Source: Gigaspora margarita
Taxonomy: Eukaryota; Glomeromycota; Glomeromycetes; Diversisporales; Gigasporaceae
DNA length: 64,000 bases
Reading direction: 5' to 3'
Assembly (NCBI GenBank): GCA_009809945.1
Contig: WTPW01003022.1
Coordinates: 205,874 to 269,873 of the forward strand
A program made the position numbers and the translations under genes. Below the pieces are notes generated by a model. The model did no database searches and was not told where the DNA came from. It worked only from the letters and a program-made list of their open reading frames with translations. Positions 33,738 through 45,309 of this stretch are shown in pieces (position 1 is the stretch's first letter; each line of letters opens with the position of its first letter).

Positions 33738-35295
33738 ATGAATAGAATAAAATTATCCCAATTATTACTTTACCTTACTGGATCAGGTGGTACAGAAAAA
33801 TCCAAAGTTATTGAGACAATCTGCTCCTACTTTAGATACATTTCCCAATACGATACTCTCCTTGTATTAGCACCAACTGGAGTCGCTGCTGCAAACATTT
33901 CTGGATATACTATTCATTCTGTATGCGGATTTGGGTTTGGTGAATCCAACAAAAATAAACATAGTTTATCAAATGAATTGTTACAGCAACTACAAGAATT
34001 TTGGTCCAAAATAGAATATCTTATTGTGGATGAGATATCAATGGTTGGACAAAAACTTCTTACTCAATTTCATACCTTCTTAAAGAAAGTAAAAGTGACT
34101 GACAACCTTATACCTTTTGCTGGACTAAATATTTTATTTGTTGGTAATTTTATGCAATTACTGCCAGTTTTAGATCCTGTGTTATATGTACCAGACAAAC
34201 TTTGTCGTATTTACTCCAAGCATTCTACAGCCAACAATGCACATATGACAAAAGGCCCAAAACATAAATCTATGTCTACTTCTATTAATACTCGATCAGT
34301 CACTATTATTACAGAAAGAAATCTTTGGTTAAGCATTAATCATATCATATTTTTAAAAAAAAAAGATGCAGCAATTAGATGACCCTTTGTATGCTGATAT
34401 TCTTGAAAGTATGCATTAGAAAAATCTTTCAGAAACCCAAAAATCTGCTTTACGATCAAGAATCCTTAGTGATAATCAGATTAACTCTCATGAATAGAGG
34501 GATGTAACTTTTCTTGTTACAAGAAATGACCTTAGAGTGCAAATTAATCTTGATGCAGCAAAAGAGCATGCTTTTTATAATAATCAACTACTTATATATT
34601 CCTGTGCACATGATTCATATAATCGATTAGTTCTGACTGGAAGTAACAGACTTAAATTTTTATCAACTTCTAATACAAAAGAAAACTCTCTATCTGGTAT
34701 TCGGCCTTTATCAATCAACATGAAAGTCATTATAACAGTTAATATTTGTGCAAGTGATAACTTAGCAAATGGTTCTCAAGGAATTCTTTGAAAAATTGTT
34801 TATGATGAAGATTCTATTGATCATTTGTCAACTAATGCAAAAACAATTGTTTTAAAAACCCCTTCAAAGTATGTTATTGTTGAACTAATCGGTAAAGCTC
34901 CAGGCTGCTATCAAGATCTTCCATCTAATCATGTACCAATTTATCTAATTAAACATGGTTGTGTGTATACTGTTTGGAAAAATGATGGTTCAAAAATTCA
35001 AATGAGATTTCAACGTTTACAACTTCCACTCACTCCAGTATTCGCATTTACTGATTTCAAATGTCAAGGACAGACTCTTCAAAAAGTAATAGTTGATCTT
35101 AAAAATAGTAACATGAATAATGGTATATATATAATACTTTCACGAGCTCAGAGATTAATTGACTTGTTATTTTTACAGCCATTCAATGAATCTATGTTAA
35201 ATATGCGTTTACCTCCAGCTCTTTATACTGAAATTAATCGTCTTGAAGAATGTGCAAAAAGAACTGCTCAATTAAAAGAATGGCAAAGTATTTAG
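33738..35295 (+). pseudogene. Helitron PIF1-like helicase domain
   Basis: Motifs in order: Walker A as GSGGTEKSK (the family has GTGKS, so the Gly before Lys is Glu), APTGVAAANISGYTIHS, Walker B region IVDEISMVG, FVGNFMQLLPV, then after frame changes LVTRNDLRVQIN and the C-terminal FAFTDFKCQGQTLQKVIVDL with LSRAQ. The A-run near 34355 shifts the frame, and stops lie at about 34420, 34496 and 34789. The Walker A change would impair ATP binding even without the stops. Confidence 0.82.
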
Positions 35296-35672
35296 CTTAT
35301 AAAAGGAAATTCAATTCAAAAGTTACAAGTTACCCAATCCATGTTATGTTTTTTTTTTATTATTATTATCTTATCAATTATTTAATATCAATATTACAAT
35401 TTTATGGTTTAAGTAATCCTCATCTTATTTAGTTATATATAGTTAGCACAATTATATAAGAAGCAAATAAGATAGAAATCCTTACTCTAACTGTAAAATA
35501 ATAAATTTAACAGCTTTATCATTAGTGAATAATTCTATTTTCATGTAATAAGAATGAGAGATATAAAAACACTATTTTTTTACTTCATTAAAAATTAAAC
35601 TCGTTGAGTTCATGTCTTTAAAGCTGTATAATAAACATGCAAATCTTCAGAAATATTTTCCATCAACACATA

Positions 35673-36880
35673 TCCCTTAGATTGTAGTAGAACACAGGCA
35701 AATTTGCCTGCGTTTTGTACTTTTTTTGCTCTGATTTACTTTTTTTAAATATCAAGATAATTAAATAAAACTTTGTATAATTATATTTAAAAATAAGGAT
35801 TATTTTTTTGCAAAATTAGTTTTTATATTGTAAGAAAAAAATTTTAAGTTATATATAAACTAAAAATAGATATCTTTAAGAAAAAAATTTTTTAAAAAAT
35901 TTTATCACAATTTCTCTGTAATCTTATTTAGTTTTAGTTTTAAAGCTATAGATCTTAAGACAATATTGTAGTTTATATAAAGGATGATAACTTTTATTTT
36001 TTTTTTAATGTTTACCAACCGAGACCATTCGGCATATCATTTTATTAATTAAATGATATTATTTATACATTATATCGTACAAAGAAGATCAACAATTATA
36101 TGTAAGAAAATACCGACTCAGACTACTTTACTGTGGCCTAAAGTTGCCTATAGTAGGACAGAAGTCCTCATAGTCTTATTGTTCCAGATTTTACCTCCGG
36201 ACTTACTGTTCCATCAAACCACTCAATGGCCTAGCCTCTCAGTAAATGCCGCCAGAAGTTCATGACTTGATTGTCACTACGTCTTGTGACTTCGGTTAAA
36301 CAAATCGTAGTTCCAAACTAACAAGTTCAAACCCTGAGGGTTTTGGACACCAAGTCTAAGCCTCCACGGCCCTGCTACTTGTATTAGGTCTGTCCTACAT
36401 TTACGTCCTGGGTCCCTGGTACCACAGTGTTTCAGTTCTCTAATACATCGAGCTAAGCCTCTTCATGGAAATTAATGTTCGCCGCCAACAAGATTCGAAC
36501 TGGCGACCTTCTGATTTGCGACCTCAGAGCATAACCACTATGCTATCGGACCCGAGTTCTGGATGATAACTTTTATTATTACACTTTAATGATTTATTTG
36601 TAAAAATCAAGACTTGTATTAGAAGTAAAAGTTTTTTATAGATGGGAACATATAAAATTTAAGAAAATCTAAAGAAAAATTTTAATAGTAAAAATGCTAA
36701 TACAAGAACTTTAAACTTTGATTATACTAAAGTTTTCTAATAATTTTAAAAAATTTTTATAACAAAGTTACTAAAACAAAACTCAAAGAATATTTTTTAA
36801 CAATATTTAAAATTTTATTAAAATTTTATTAAAATTTTTAAAATATGCAGGCAAATTTGTCTATATTACAATCTAAGGGA
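35673..36880. mobile_element. TA-flanked inverted-repeat element (Tc1/mariner-type MITE) carrying a SINE
   Basis: Left TIR TCCCTTAGATTGTAGTA (35673) and right TIR, reversed, TCCCTTAGATTGTAATA (ending 36880), both continuing into a CAAATTTGCCTGC block, are flanked by TA (35671-35672, 36881-36882). Removing the SINE and its duplication leaves about 630 bp with no coding capacity. Confidence 0.7.
35999..36560 (-). mobile_element. tRNA-derived SINE, 562 bp, 17-bp target duplication
   Basis: The minus strand starts near 36560 with a tRNA-like head: box A TAGCATAGTGG (36536-36546), box B CCAGTTCGAATCT (36491-36503), and a TCTGA/TCAGA arm resembling an anticodon stem with a CGC triplet. It ends in poly(A), seen as poly(T) at about 35996-36008 on the plus strand. 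GGATGATAACTTTTATT is repeated exactly on both sides (35982-35998, 36561-36577). Acceptor-stem pairing is lost, so it is a SINE head and not a functional tRNA. Confidence 0.82.
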
Positions 36881-37836
36881 TAAAACTCATATTCCGCATA
36901 CAGTCATAATCCTTTCCCTTTGTTACATAATTATTGTTAATGATAAATATTAAAAAATTATTAATTATCATATAGGTAAAATTTGTACAAAAATTTATAC
37001 TTTGATTAAAATCTAATTTATGTCACCCAATTTCGAATAATATCCCATCTTCTCACTCATAACTCTTTTGTCACGTACTATACAACTGCGAAATAATGCG
37101 CATTAGTGTAATTTCAATTTTCACTCTAAAATAAACTTAGTTCATACCAAAATCCAAATTAATACCCCCACACCTAATTTCATGGTTATACAGTAATCGT
37201 TAAAAAATCTAAACAATCAAGAGAAAATGTTCCAACCTACCACACTCAAATAGTATTATTTATAACTATTAGAAAGCAAATAAAATTTATTACTATTAGC
37301 TTTATAAGTATATAATTATCTCTGCCTCCAATTATGCAGTAACAATGCCCGATAAACTCTGCTATAATTTCTACACCTCTAATCAAAGCCTAATTATAAC
37401 ATTTAGAATTAATAAACAAAAATAGTTAAATAGTTTTTAATACTAAAATTACTTGATTTATTCAAATTTAATCAACACTTTATTAGAAATTGCTTTCCTC
37501 TATTTGACTTTTATGTTGTTAAGAAACATCATAATCATCACCAAAATTCTAATACTGTTAAAAAATAATGTTGACCCTATCAAATTAGTATGCATGCTGA
37601 ACAGTTTTGTATCAGTTTTGTTACCTTATCGGATTTGTAGACATGTCAAATTATTGAATTTATATAACATGAATGAATCTGTATATTAATTTTTTATCAA
37701 ATTTAACATTCTTGTCTAAAATCAACAATTATAGTATGTACATCCGTTTCTGGTTTAGCATGACTGCGTCACACAGCTACTTATTATTAATCTTCTTAGA
37801 ATTCACTTAATTTTGTGTCGGTAAAGCTGTACATTA
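36881..37836. other. Intergenic, nothing recognised
   Basis: AT-rich. The only feature is the reverse of the AGTAGCTGYGYRACGC word at about 37750-37790, with CCGTTTCTGG nearby. Confidence 0.4.
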
Positions 37837-37844
37837 ATCAAGCC

Positions 37845-38132
37845 TAGTGATGTGAATTCTACCAATTTGGCATGTTTCTACTGGTATCTACCAGTAGGTG
37901 GTAGCTACCAGTAGCCACCACTACCAGTAGATCTAATAGTCATATGATAAATAAAATTTATTTGACAAAACATACTTTTTGATATTTATAATTAATTATA
38001 TAATTTTAAAATTTTATTCTATTATTTTATTAGTATCTACCAGGCATGCAATTTACCTAACGGTATCTACTGTTATCTACTAGTAGATACCAGTAGTAGA
38101 TTCCTACTAGTAGCTACCAACTCACATAACTA
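37845..38132. mobile_element. hAT-like MITE, 288 bp, perfect 8-bp target duplication
   Basis: Starts TAGTGATGTGAATTC and ends CAACTCACATAACTA; flanked by ATCAAGCC (37837-37844, 38133-38140). Both subterminal regions are packed with CTACCAGTAG/CTACTGGTAG words, as in hAT elements whose transposase binds subterminal repeats. Confidence 0.82.
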
Positions 38133-38381
38133 ATCAAGCCTGGAGAAGTACAAGTCATATAAGCATCAATTTCAATTTCAAAATGCAATATATTATATTC
38201 GCTATTATTATTAAATAGAAAATTTCTGATAATTAATTTTTATAATACCACATATAATTTTGTTTTAAATAGTGCACTGAACACCCAATACTGCAGGCTA
38301 TCACAATAACTGACAAGTGTGTACCAAAAATAGTGTGATATTAAAAATTTTACGTACATATGGCAAAGCAACAGTGTGAAT

Positions 38382-38988
38382 CAGTGTTCAGCTGAATCTT
38401 TTGGTTTCGGCTGGGCAAAACTTCTGAAGTCTCCAAAACCTAGTTTCGTTAGAAGCCTCAAAACTGAAACTTCTGAAATCTCTGAAACTTCTGAAACTTC
38501 CAAACTTTTGAAACTTCCAAAATTGGTAAAATTTCTGAAATTTTCAAAGCCAACAACCACTAAACTTCATATAAATAATAGGCGAAATTATGTAGTAATA
38601 TATTTCGAAAATGGTAGAAATATAAATTGGGATTTATGACATAAAAAGTAGTAGTCTTTACCAAATTTTTGGGCTAAACTGAAACTTCAGAAACTGGTTT
38701 CAGGACCCAATAACCAAAAAAATCACAAGAATCCTCATCATATGAAATAGTAAGCATAAATAAGCAAAAATTAAATTTGAACCATTTTTTTATTCACTAG
38801 GGTTTGAATGTTTCAGAAGGTTCATACAGTTTCAGAAGTTTGGGTTTCGCCTAGTTTCAGAAAGTTTCACCTATTTTTGAGGTTTCGCCCATTACATAAT
38901 GTTCAGTATTTCAGAAGTTTGAATTTTGGACGATACTGAAACTCTAGGGCTGAAATGTTTTGGAATTTGGGTTAAGGCTGAAACATTG
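38382..38988. mobile_element. hAT-like non-autonomous element, 607 bp, perfect 8-bp target duplication
   Basis: Starts CAGTGTTCAGCTGAATC and ends GGGTTAAGGCTGAAACATTG; flanked by GTGTGAAT (38374-38381, 38989-38996). Subterminal regions repeat TGAAACTTC and GTTTCAGAAG words many times in opposite orientations. The frame at 38376-38639 is a low-complexity by-product of these words. Confidence 0.83.
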
Positions 38989-38996
38989 GTGTGAAT

Positions 38997-39518
38997 GCAT
39001 ATAGAAACACTACATGTTATATATATAACACTATTCCTGTATTTTGTGCACATAAAGTTGTTAGTCTAACATTTAAAGTGTGGTACCTGATTATGTAATT
39101 TATTTCAGGCCTACTGAAGAATCAATTACAATTGATTTTTGTCATACATAAAACAATTAAAATTATATGAAACTAATTGAAACCCAATTAATATAAATAA
39201 TTGCAATTAATTTCAATTAAATACAATTCTCTGTGTAGAATACTGTCTGATATAACTTGATATTAAAATAGTAAAAAATCAAAAATCACATGCTTACTAT
39301 AATTAATAATCTTAATGGATTAATTTATAATATGTAATTTAATTGTATAAAAATTGCAATTGACTTATTGCAGCTGTGCATTATTATTTATACCAGGAAC
39401 ATAGTACTAAGTACAAAGTGTATAGTTTAGTTCATACATCACATTCATCCACAAAATCTTGATTCTGATTGGTTGTTCTGATTTTATGTATTACCAGTCA
39501 GGGAATATGTCACCCTGA
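38997..39518. other. Intergenic, nothing recognised
   Basis: AT-rich, with repeated TTTCAATTAA/TTAATTGAAA words and a TACCAGGAAC word near 39390. Confidence 0.35.
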
Positions 39519-42500
39519 ATGATAAATATTAGTAAAAACTTTACTACTACTCTTTTTACAAAACTAAATTATGCTAAGATCTTTCATTCACATTATTCTA
39601 TTCCATCTTACTCAACTCCTAATAGAAACAAAGTTGCAATTAATCTTGCACATTTGCATCTCTATCTACATGCCAAATACCAAACAATTGACTACTCCAA
39701 ATTCATAGAAGATTTTGATTTAATACCAATTATGGCATCCCTTAACTATATAGTTATACATGATAAACCAATACATCCCTCTTTGATATACAAAACAATA
39801 GTATATTCAATATTCATATTACTTTAAATATACCAACTACTGACTTCCAAGCTACTTTTGAAATTCCCCCTCTTAAACCCTTTACTAAAATATTTAACAA
39901 ATGGTTTGAACCATTTTTTGAAAAATATAAACTACAATTTAATAATATAGACAAACAAAAAACCTAAAATTATGTTAAATATCAAATATACCTTAAATTA
40001 CTTGAAGAATGCAAAAAGTTACTACTTACCTCATACAATCCTTTATCTATCAACTCACTTAAACAATATTCTAATAAATTATGTAAACTTGTACTCTTTT
40101 ATTTACATACCTGTAATCAAGACAAATGCACCTTATCTATATTTAAAAATGACTATAATATCAAAATTCTCTCATCACACTACTTTAAAGAATTCTTTAC
40201 TACATATCCAGTACCAGAAAATCCAACTGAAAGATCTGGAACCTTCCAGATCTTGAACTTGAAATCTTCACACAAAACCAACCAGATGCAGCAACTTTCA
40301 CCAAACCTATACATATTACTAAACTCAAAGAACTTGTTACAAAAACAACAAAAAAATTTGCAAAAGAAAATGATGTATCTGAGACTATACATGGTGATGA
40401 AATTATTTTGGGTTTTGGGACCCAAAATTAAAAAATTTTTCTGAAATTGTTTTTGACCTATTTTATTTAAAACCTGAAATTTTTTGATTCTTTTTTTGAA
40501 TAGACAAAATAATAAGAACATAAATATATAAATTTATTTGCCCTTTCTTATAAAAAATTTTATTTTATTTTACAAAACCCAAAATAGGCATTTTTCAAAA
40601 ATCAATTTCGGTAGCATCTATGTTTGAGACTATTGAATGATGCATATCAGTTTTCTGTGGCAGGTTATGTTGATCATGTGACTGAACTGCCAATCAGATT
40701 TCAGGATCAGGTGTAATGTAACACAATTATAAAAATTCAAAACTACTATTCGTTTTGTCAAAAATTGAATATTTACCAAAAGTTTGTATAAAAAACCACC
40801 TTTAGTACACTAACAAAAAGTTCTTCTTGAACGATTTTACTATATATTTTGCTAACCTTGTTCTCTAACTCTAACTCTAACCCTAATATTAATAATTAAA
40901 AAAATTTGCCTGCGCCACATGATTGACATAACCTGGCACAGAATACCTACATGCTTGAATGATACACATACTACTTCTACTGTTATCTTAAAATTACTTT
41001 TATACTGCTGCAATAAATAAAGACATAATTTAAAACAGACACTAGAATTTTTTGTAACTCCTAATATTAACCTACATACACTTGCTAGAGTAATTAATTT
41101 CTATGATATTCAAAATCAATCTAAAATTTTTGTTAAAGAAATTCAAAAAAAATACAATGAAAAATACTTAATTCAGGCAAAATAATTTATTATTAACTAT
41201 TTCAAAATCACAACTTCTATAGCAAATGACAACTCCCTCTTTTTCACTCCTAATGCTACAAACAATAATATTTCTAACAACCAAACCAATTCTTCTTTTT
41301 AATAACCTCTTCTGTAGACAACATAGATGCTTCTACTGCCTTTTTAAGAATAATATATTCTACTTTTAGTAGGTCATTTATAAAAGAGAATGTGTAAGTA
41401 GGCATGTAGAAAAGCCTATTTACACAGAGAACCAAGTTAATAATAGCTAGACCCAACAAACAGGGCAGTCTATAGTATTCTGCATAGCTGTGAGAACTGA
41501 GCTTAAAATGGCAAGTGTATCTACAGCAGAACAATTATATATCTTAGCTATCAAAGCATCATATCCCGCTGAGGTACAATCTATAAACAATATATCAATA
41601 CTAGACAACCAACTATACAAAGCACCTAATAAGAACACTTGTTACAATAAATTTCTTTATTAATATAAACTGCCTACATTATTCTTTACACAAACTATTG
41701 GATCTTTTACAGATTATATAAAAGAAAATTATCCCGATCTTTATTCTCTACAATATATTAAAATATCTATTTACACAAACAAAACACTTGACTATAAAGA
41801 AGCACATATTTATTTACCTTATAAACCTTTCCCTTTTTTAACTATTCACTATTACTATTAGAAGACCTATACTATTGCTATAAAATCTTGCTTAAATCTA
41901 TAACTACACAATCTTCTTTGCATCTTTATCTTAATATTACTACTCACAATGTATATGGGTATAATAATTTAGAAAAGAAACAGAATCCTGTTTTTCAAAA
42001 AATCTAAATATTATTGGCATAACAGAAACCTAAATTGCTAAATCACCTCAAACACTTTCCTTAATACCCAACTATTTTCATATTATTGGGCCAACTTGCA
42101 AGAATCTAAAGAAGGAATATGCATAATGCTTAAAAAAAATCTACAACCGCATATATACAATATTTTATCTCATTCTGGTAGAGCTATTGTTCTTGATCTT
42201 TTTTTCAAATATAATTTCAAATTTAGAATCATTTCAGTTTATCTTTCTTCTACTAATACTATAGCTCACATTCAAATACAAACCAAGATTATTCAATGGA
42301 TACAACAAGTACTAACAAAAAACCTATACCCTATAATAATGGGTGACTTTAATATATCCCCTCTTGCAGCAACATCTAGCTTATCCAAATTTCAACTCTT
42401 AAATTATTTACATAGCATTAATATGTTTGATACTGCTAGCTATCTAATAAAACCTAACACACATAGAATAGTAGTAGATATAGTAGCTGTATTGATTATA

Positions 42501-43144
42501 TGGGTACATGAATCCCTTATACCCTTTTTACACAAATTTGATCTAGATAATCTATCAACTTGCACAGATAGTGACCATCTAATCCTAACCTCTCATTGGA
42601 TTTTTCCATTTGTATACACAAGATTAGAAACAAAAACAAGAGTAAACATGTATATTTAATTATAAAGCAATGAACAATGAAGCCTGGGATAAATTTACTA
42701 ACCAATTAATAATAACTTAAATAGATATCAGGTTCCTCTAACCACACAAACTAATGAATCTCTAGAAAAAACATGATATAAAATATATATCTGTATTATT
42801 AGTGCAGCTCTTTAATACATTTCTAACAAAAAACAAACTATAAGAAATTTTTACTATACCTTTACTTCCAAAGCTACAGAATTATATAAAGACCTTAAAA
42901 CTATTTGAAATATCATATACAATACCAAAAAATCATTTTCTTCTAATACCACTATCCCTTTTTAAACCTCTCAATTAATTAATTATATCAATAACAAACA
43001 TGGTTTTAATATTAGTTTTCTACCCACAGATTTGCAATTACTTCCTACTTGGATTACTGATACCATACATTACTAAAAACATTATACAATGCAAGAAATC
43101 TTGAAAATATACAACTTATATATTAACATATTCAAATAGCTACT
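39519..43144 (+). mobile_element. LINE-B, proximal part (ORF1-like and endonuclease)
   Basis: Decayed non-LTR retrotransposon. 39519-40430 gives broken frames of an ORF1-like protein (FEIPPLKPFTKIFNKWFEPF, EIFTQNQPDAATFTKPIHI). 41660-42660 gives the endonuclease domain: IYLPYKPFP-type lead, NVYGYNN, IIGITET, IMGDFNISP (GDxN) and a TDSDHLI (SDH) active-site segment, with many stops. The 43136-43144 ATAGCTACT recurs at 56089-56097, and the element resumes there with its reverse transcriptase, so the two parts are one insertion split by later elements. A 22-bp inverted-repeat insertion lies inside at 40662-40938. Confidence 0.75.
40662..40938. mobile_element. Small inverted-repeat element inside LINE-B
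   Basis: GGCAGGTTATGTTGATCATGTG on the left (first 20 bases GGCAGGTTATGTTGATCATG) pairs with CACATGATTGACATAACCTG on the right. The interior includes CTAACTCTAACTCTAACCCT, a telomere-like degenerate run. No clear target duplication. Confidence 0.5.
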
Positions 43145-43320
43145 TCATGCTCTTATAAACTGGACTTGAACTGGACTTTAGTCAAGTCTGAGCCTGGTTC
43201 GATTTTTGGACCGAACTCAGACTTTTATATTCAGACTTTTAGTCAAGTCTGAGTTCAGTCTGGGTCTGGTTCAAAGTTTGTGAACCAGGCTGGGTTCAAA
43301 TATAGTTATATAAATTTTTA

Positions 43321-44708
43321 GTGCTGAACAAGATTACTTAGTGCATGTTTTTAGAATTAATTAGTAAAATTTTATGAATTATAAGATTTTATAAAATTTT
43401 ATTAATAAAATTTTATAAAATCTTATAATTCACAAAATTTTATTAATTAATTCTAATTTTATGCACTAAGTAAAATTGTTCAGCACCTAAAAATGCATCA
43501 AATTAGTAGAATTAATTTTATTTTACTTGAAATTTAGAGGATAGATGCATTATTTTTAATTTTAATCAAAAAAGTCAAAATTAAGCATCTATTCTCNNNN
43601 NNNNNNNNNNNNNNNNNNNNNNNNNNNNNNNNNNNNNNNNNNNNNNNNNNNNNNNNNNNNNNNNNNNNNNNNNNNNNNNNNNNNNNNNNNNNNNNNNNNN
43701 NNNNNNNNNNNNNNNNNNNNNNNNNNNNNNNNNNNNNNNNNNNNNNNNNNNNNNNNNNNNNNNNNNNNNNNNNNNNNNNNNNNNNNNNNNNNNNNNNNNN
43801 NNNNNNNNNNNNNNNNNNNNNNNNNNNNNNNNNNNNNNNNNNNNNNNNNNNNNNNNNNNNNNNNNNNNNNNNNNNNNNNNNNNNNNNNNNNNNNNNNNNN
43901 NNNNNNNNNNNNNNNNNNNNNNNNNNNNNNNNNNNNNNNNNNNNNNNNNNNNNNNNNNNNNNNNNNNNNNNNNNNNNNNNNNNNNNNNNNNNNNNNNNNN
44001 NNNNNNNNNNNNNNNNNNNNNNNNNNNNNNNNNNNNNNNNNNNNNNNNNNNNNNNNNNNNNNNNNNNNNNNNNNNNNNNNNNNNNNNNNNNNNNNNNNNN
44101 NNNNNNNNNNNNNNNNNNNNNNNNNNNNNNNNNNNNNNNNNNNNNNNNNNNNNNNNNNNNNNNNNNNNNNNNNNNNNNNNNNNNNNNNNNNNNNNNNNNN
44201 NNNNNNNNNNNNNNNNNNNNNNNNNNNNNNNNNNTTAGTGCATAAAGTTAGAATTAATTAATAAAATTTTGTGAATCATAAGATTTCATATAATTCTATT
44301 AATAAAATTCTATAAAATCTTGTGATTCACAAGATTTCACTAATTAATTCTAACTTAATGCACTAAGTAAACTTATTCAGCACCTAAAAATACATTAAAT
44401 TGGCTAATTTTTTTTTTATTTTACTTGAAATTTGAGAATAGATGCTTAAATTTGACTTTTTTGATCAAAAATCCAAAATTCTGCATCTATCCTCTAAATT
44501 TCAAGTAAAAAAAATTATTTTTGCCGTTTTGATGCATTTTTAGGTGCTGAATAAGTTTACTTAGTGCATAAAGTTAGAATTAATTAATAAAATTTTGTGA
44601 ATTATAAGATTTTATAAAATTTTATTAATAAAATTTTATAAAATCTTATAATTCATAAAATTTTACTAATTAATTCTAAAAACATGCACTAAGTAAACTT
44701 GTTCAGCA
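43321..44708. repeat. Array of large palindromes across an assembly gap
   Basis: 43321-43486 (166 bp) is a near-perfect palindrome from GTGCTGAACAAG to CTTGTTCAGCAC-like ends. A second complete copy is 44544-44708 and a third, cut by the gap, ends at 44383. Between copies (43487-43596 cut; 44384-44543 complete) lies a different palindrome of about 160 bp centred on TTGATCAAAA. The period is therefore about 325 bp, and every unit is its own reverse complement. Undetermined bases 43597-44234 (638 N) interrupt the array. Confidence 0.8.
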
Positions 44709-45309
44709 CCAAAAAATAATATAACTATATTTGAACCTGGACCAGTTCACGAACTTCAAACTGGACCCGGACTGAACTTATACTTGAGTTTGAGTCTGAT
44801 CTAGGGTGCAGAGTGGGCCGGTGTGAGGGGTTGTCCAGTGCCGGCATATAATTATTTTTTATTTTGTGTATTTGATTTTATTATTTTTTATCATTATCTA
44901 TTATTATTATATATTCAAACTCTTTCCATAGATCCTCAAGTCCAAATTTGTCAAAAAACAAAATAAGACGTTTGAGCTATAAAAGCATTAGGAAATAGAC
45001 AAAAGAGTACTAAGTAAAGAAGAAGAGAATTAGATTTGAGATATAGTTTGTTAGAGTAAAAACAATCTATCAGAAAAGCAACAGTAGATAAACTGTGGAA
45101 AGGAGATTTTTGAAAAAATTTGTTGACAAAAAGTGGAAATCGGTTGAAACTCTGTCGTGCAGATCAATTACAGGACGCGTAAACAAACACAATCAGATAC
45201 GGCAAAGTAAACAAATAAACAATCGATCAGAAAAGTAAACAAAACAACCAGTCATATAATCGTGAGAAATACCTAACCCAAATAGACAGATTAGATTTAC
45301 CAATAATCA

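Larger units (their letters stand above)
29470..35295 (+). mobile_element. Degenerate Helitron
   Basis: A collinear but broken protein is spread over about 5.8 kb: basic N-terminal segment (29470-29650), DUF6570-like cysteine-containing region (29650-31142), Helitron Rep domain (31167-32290), linker (32308-33741) and PIF1-like helicase (33738-35295). Helitrons replicate by rolling circle using a Rep-helicase. The copy is dead: internal stops at 29862, about 29991, 31140, 31887 and 33016, and frame changes including two in A-runs (32041-32048, about 34355-34364). Undetermined bases lie at 30402-30442. Neither the 5' TC end nor a 3' hairpin-CTRR end was found, so element borders are not defined. 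Confidence 0.85.

Noticed and set aside
35697..35712. Palindrome CAGGCAAATTTGCCTG as the Helitron 3' hairpin
   Set aside because: It belongs to the terminal repeat of the TA-flanked element at 35673-36880 (matched at the other end) and is not followed by CTRR.
36483..36556. Functional tRNA gene on the minus strand
   Set aside because: Box A and B are present but acceptor and T-stem pairing fail, and the unit has a poly(A) tail and target duplications, so it is a SINE head.
38376..38639. 87-codon frame with SETSETSKLLKLPK-like repeats
   Set aside because: Low-complexity translation of the subterminal repeats of a MITE; it starts within the target duplication.
40863..40885. Interstitial telomere from CTAACTCTAACTCTAACCCT
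   Set aside because: Only a few imperfect units, inside a small inverted-repeat element; similar CCCTAAC words occur in other repeats here.
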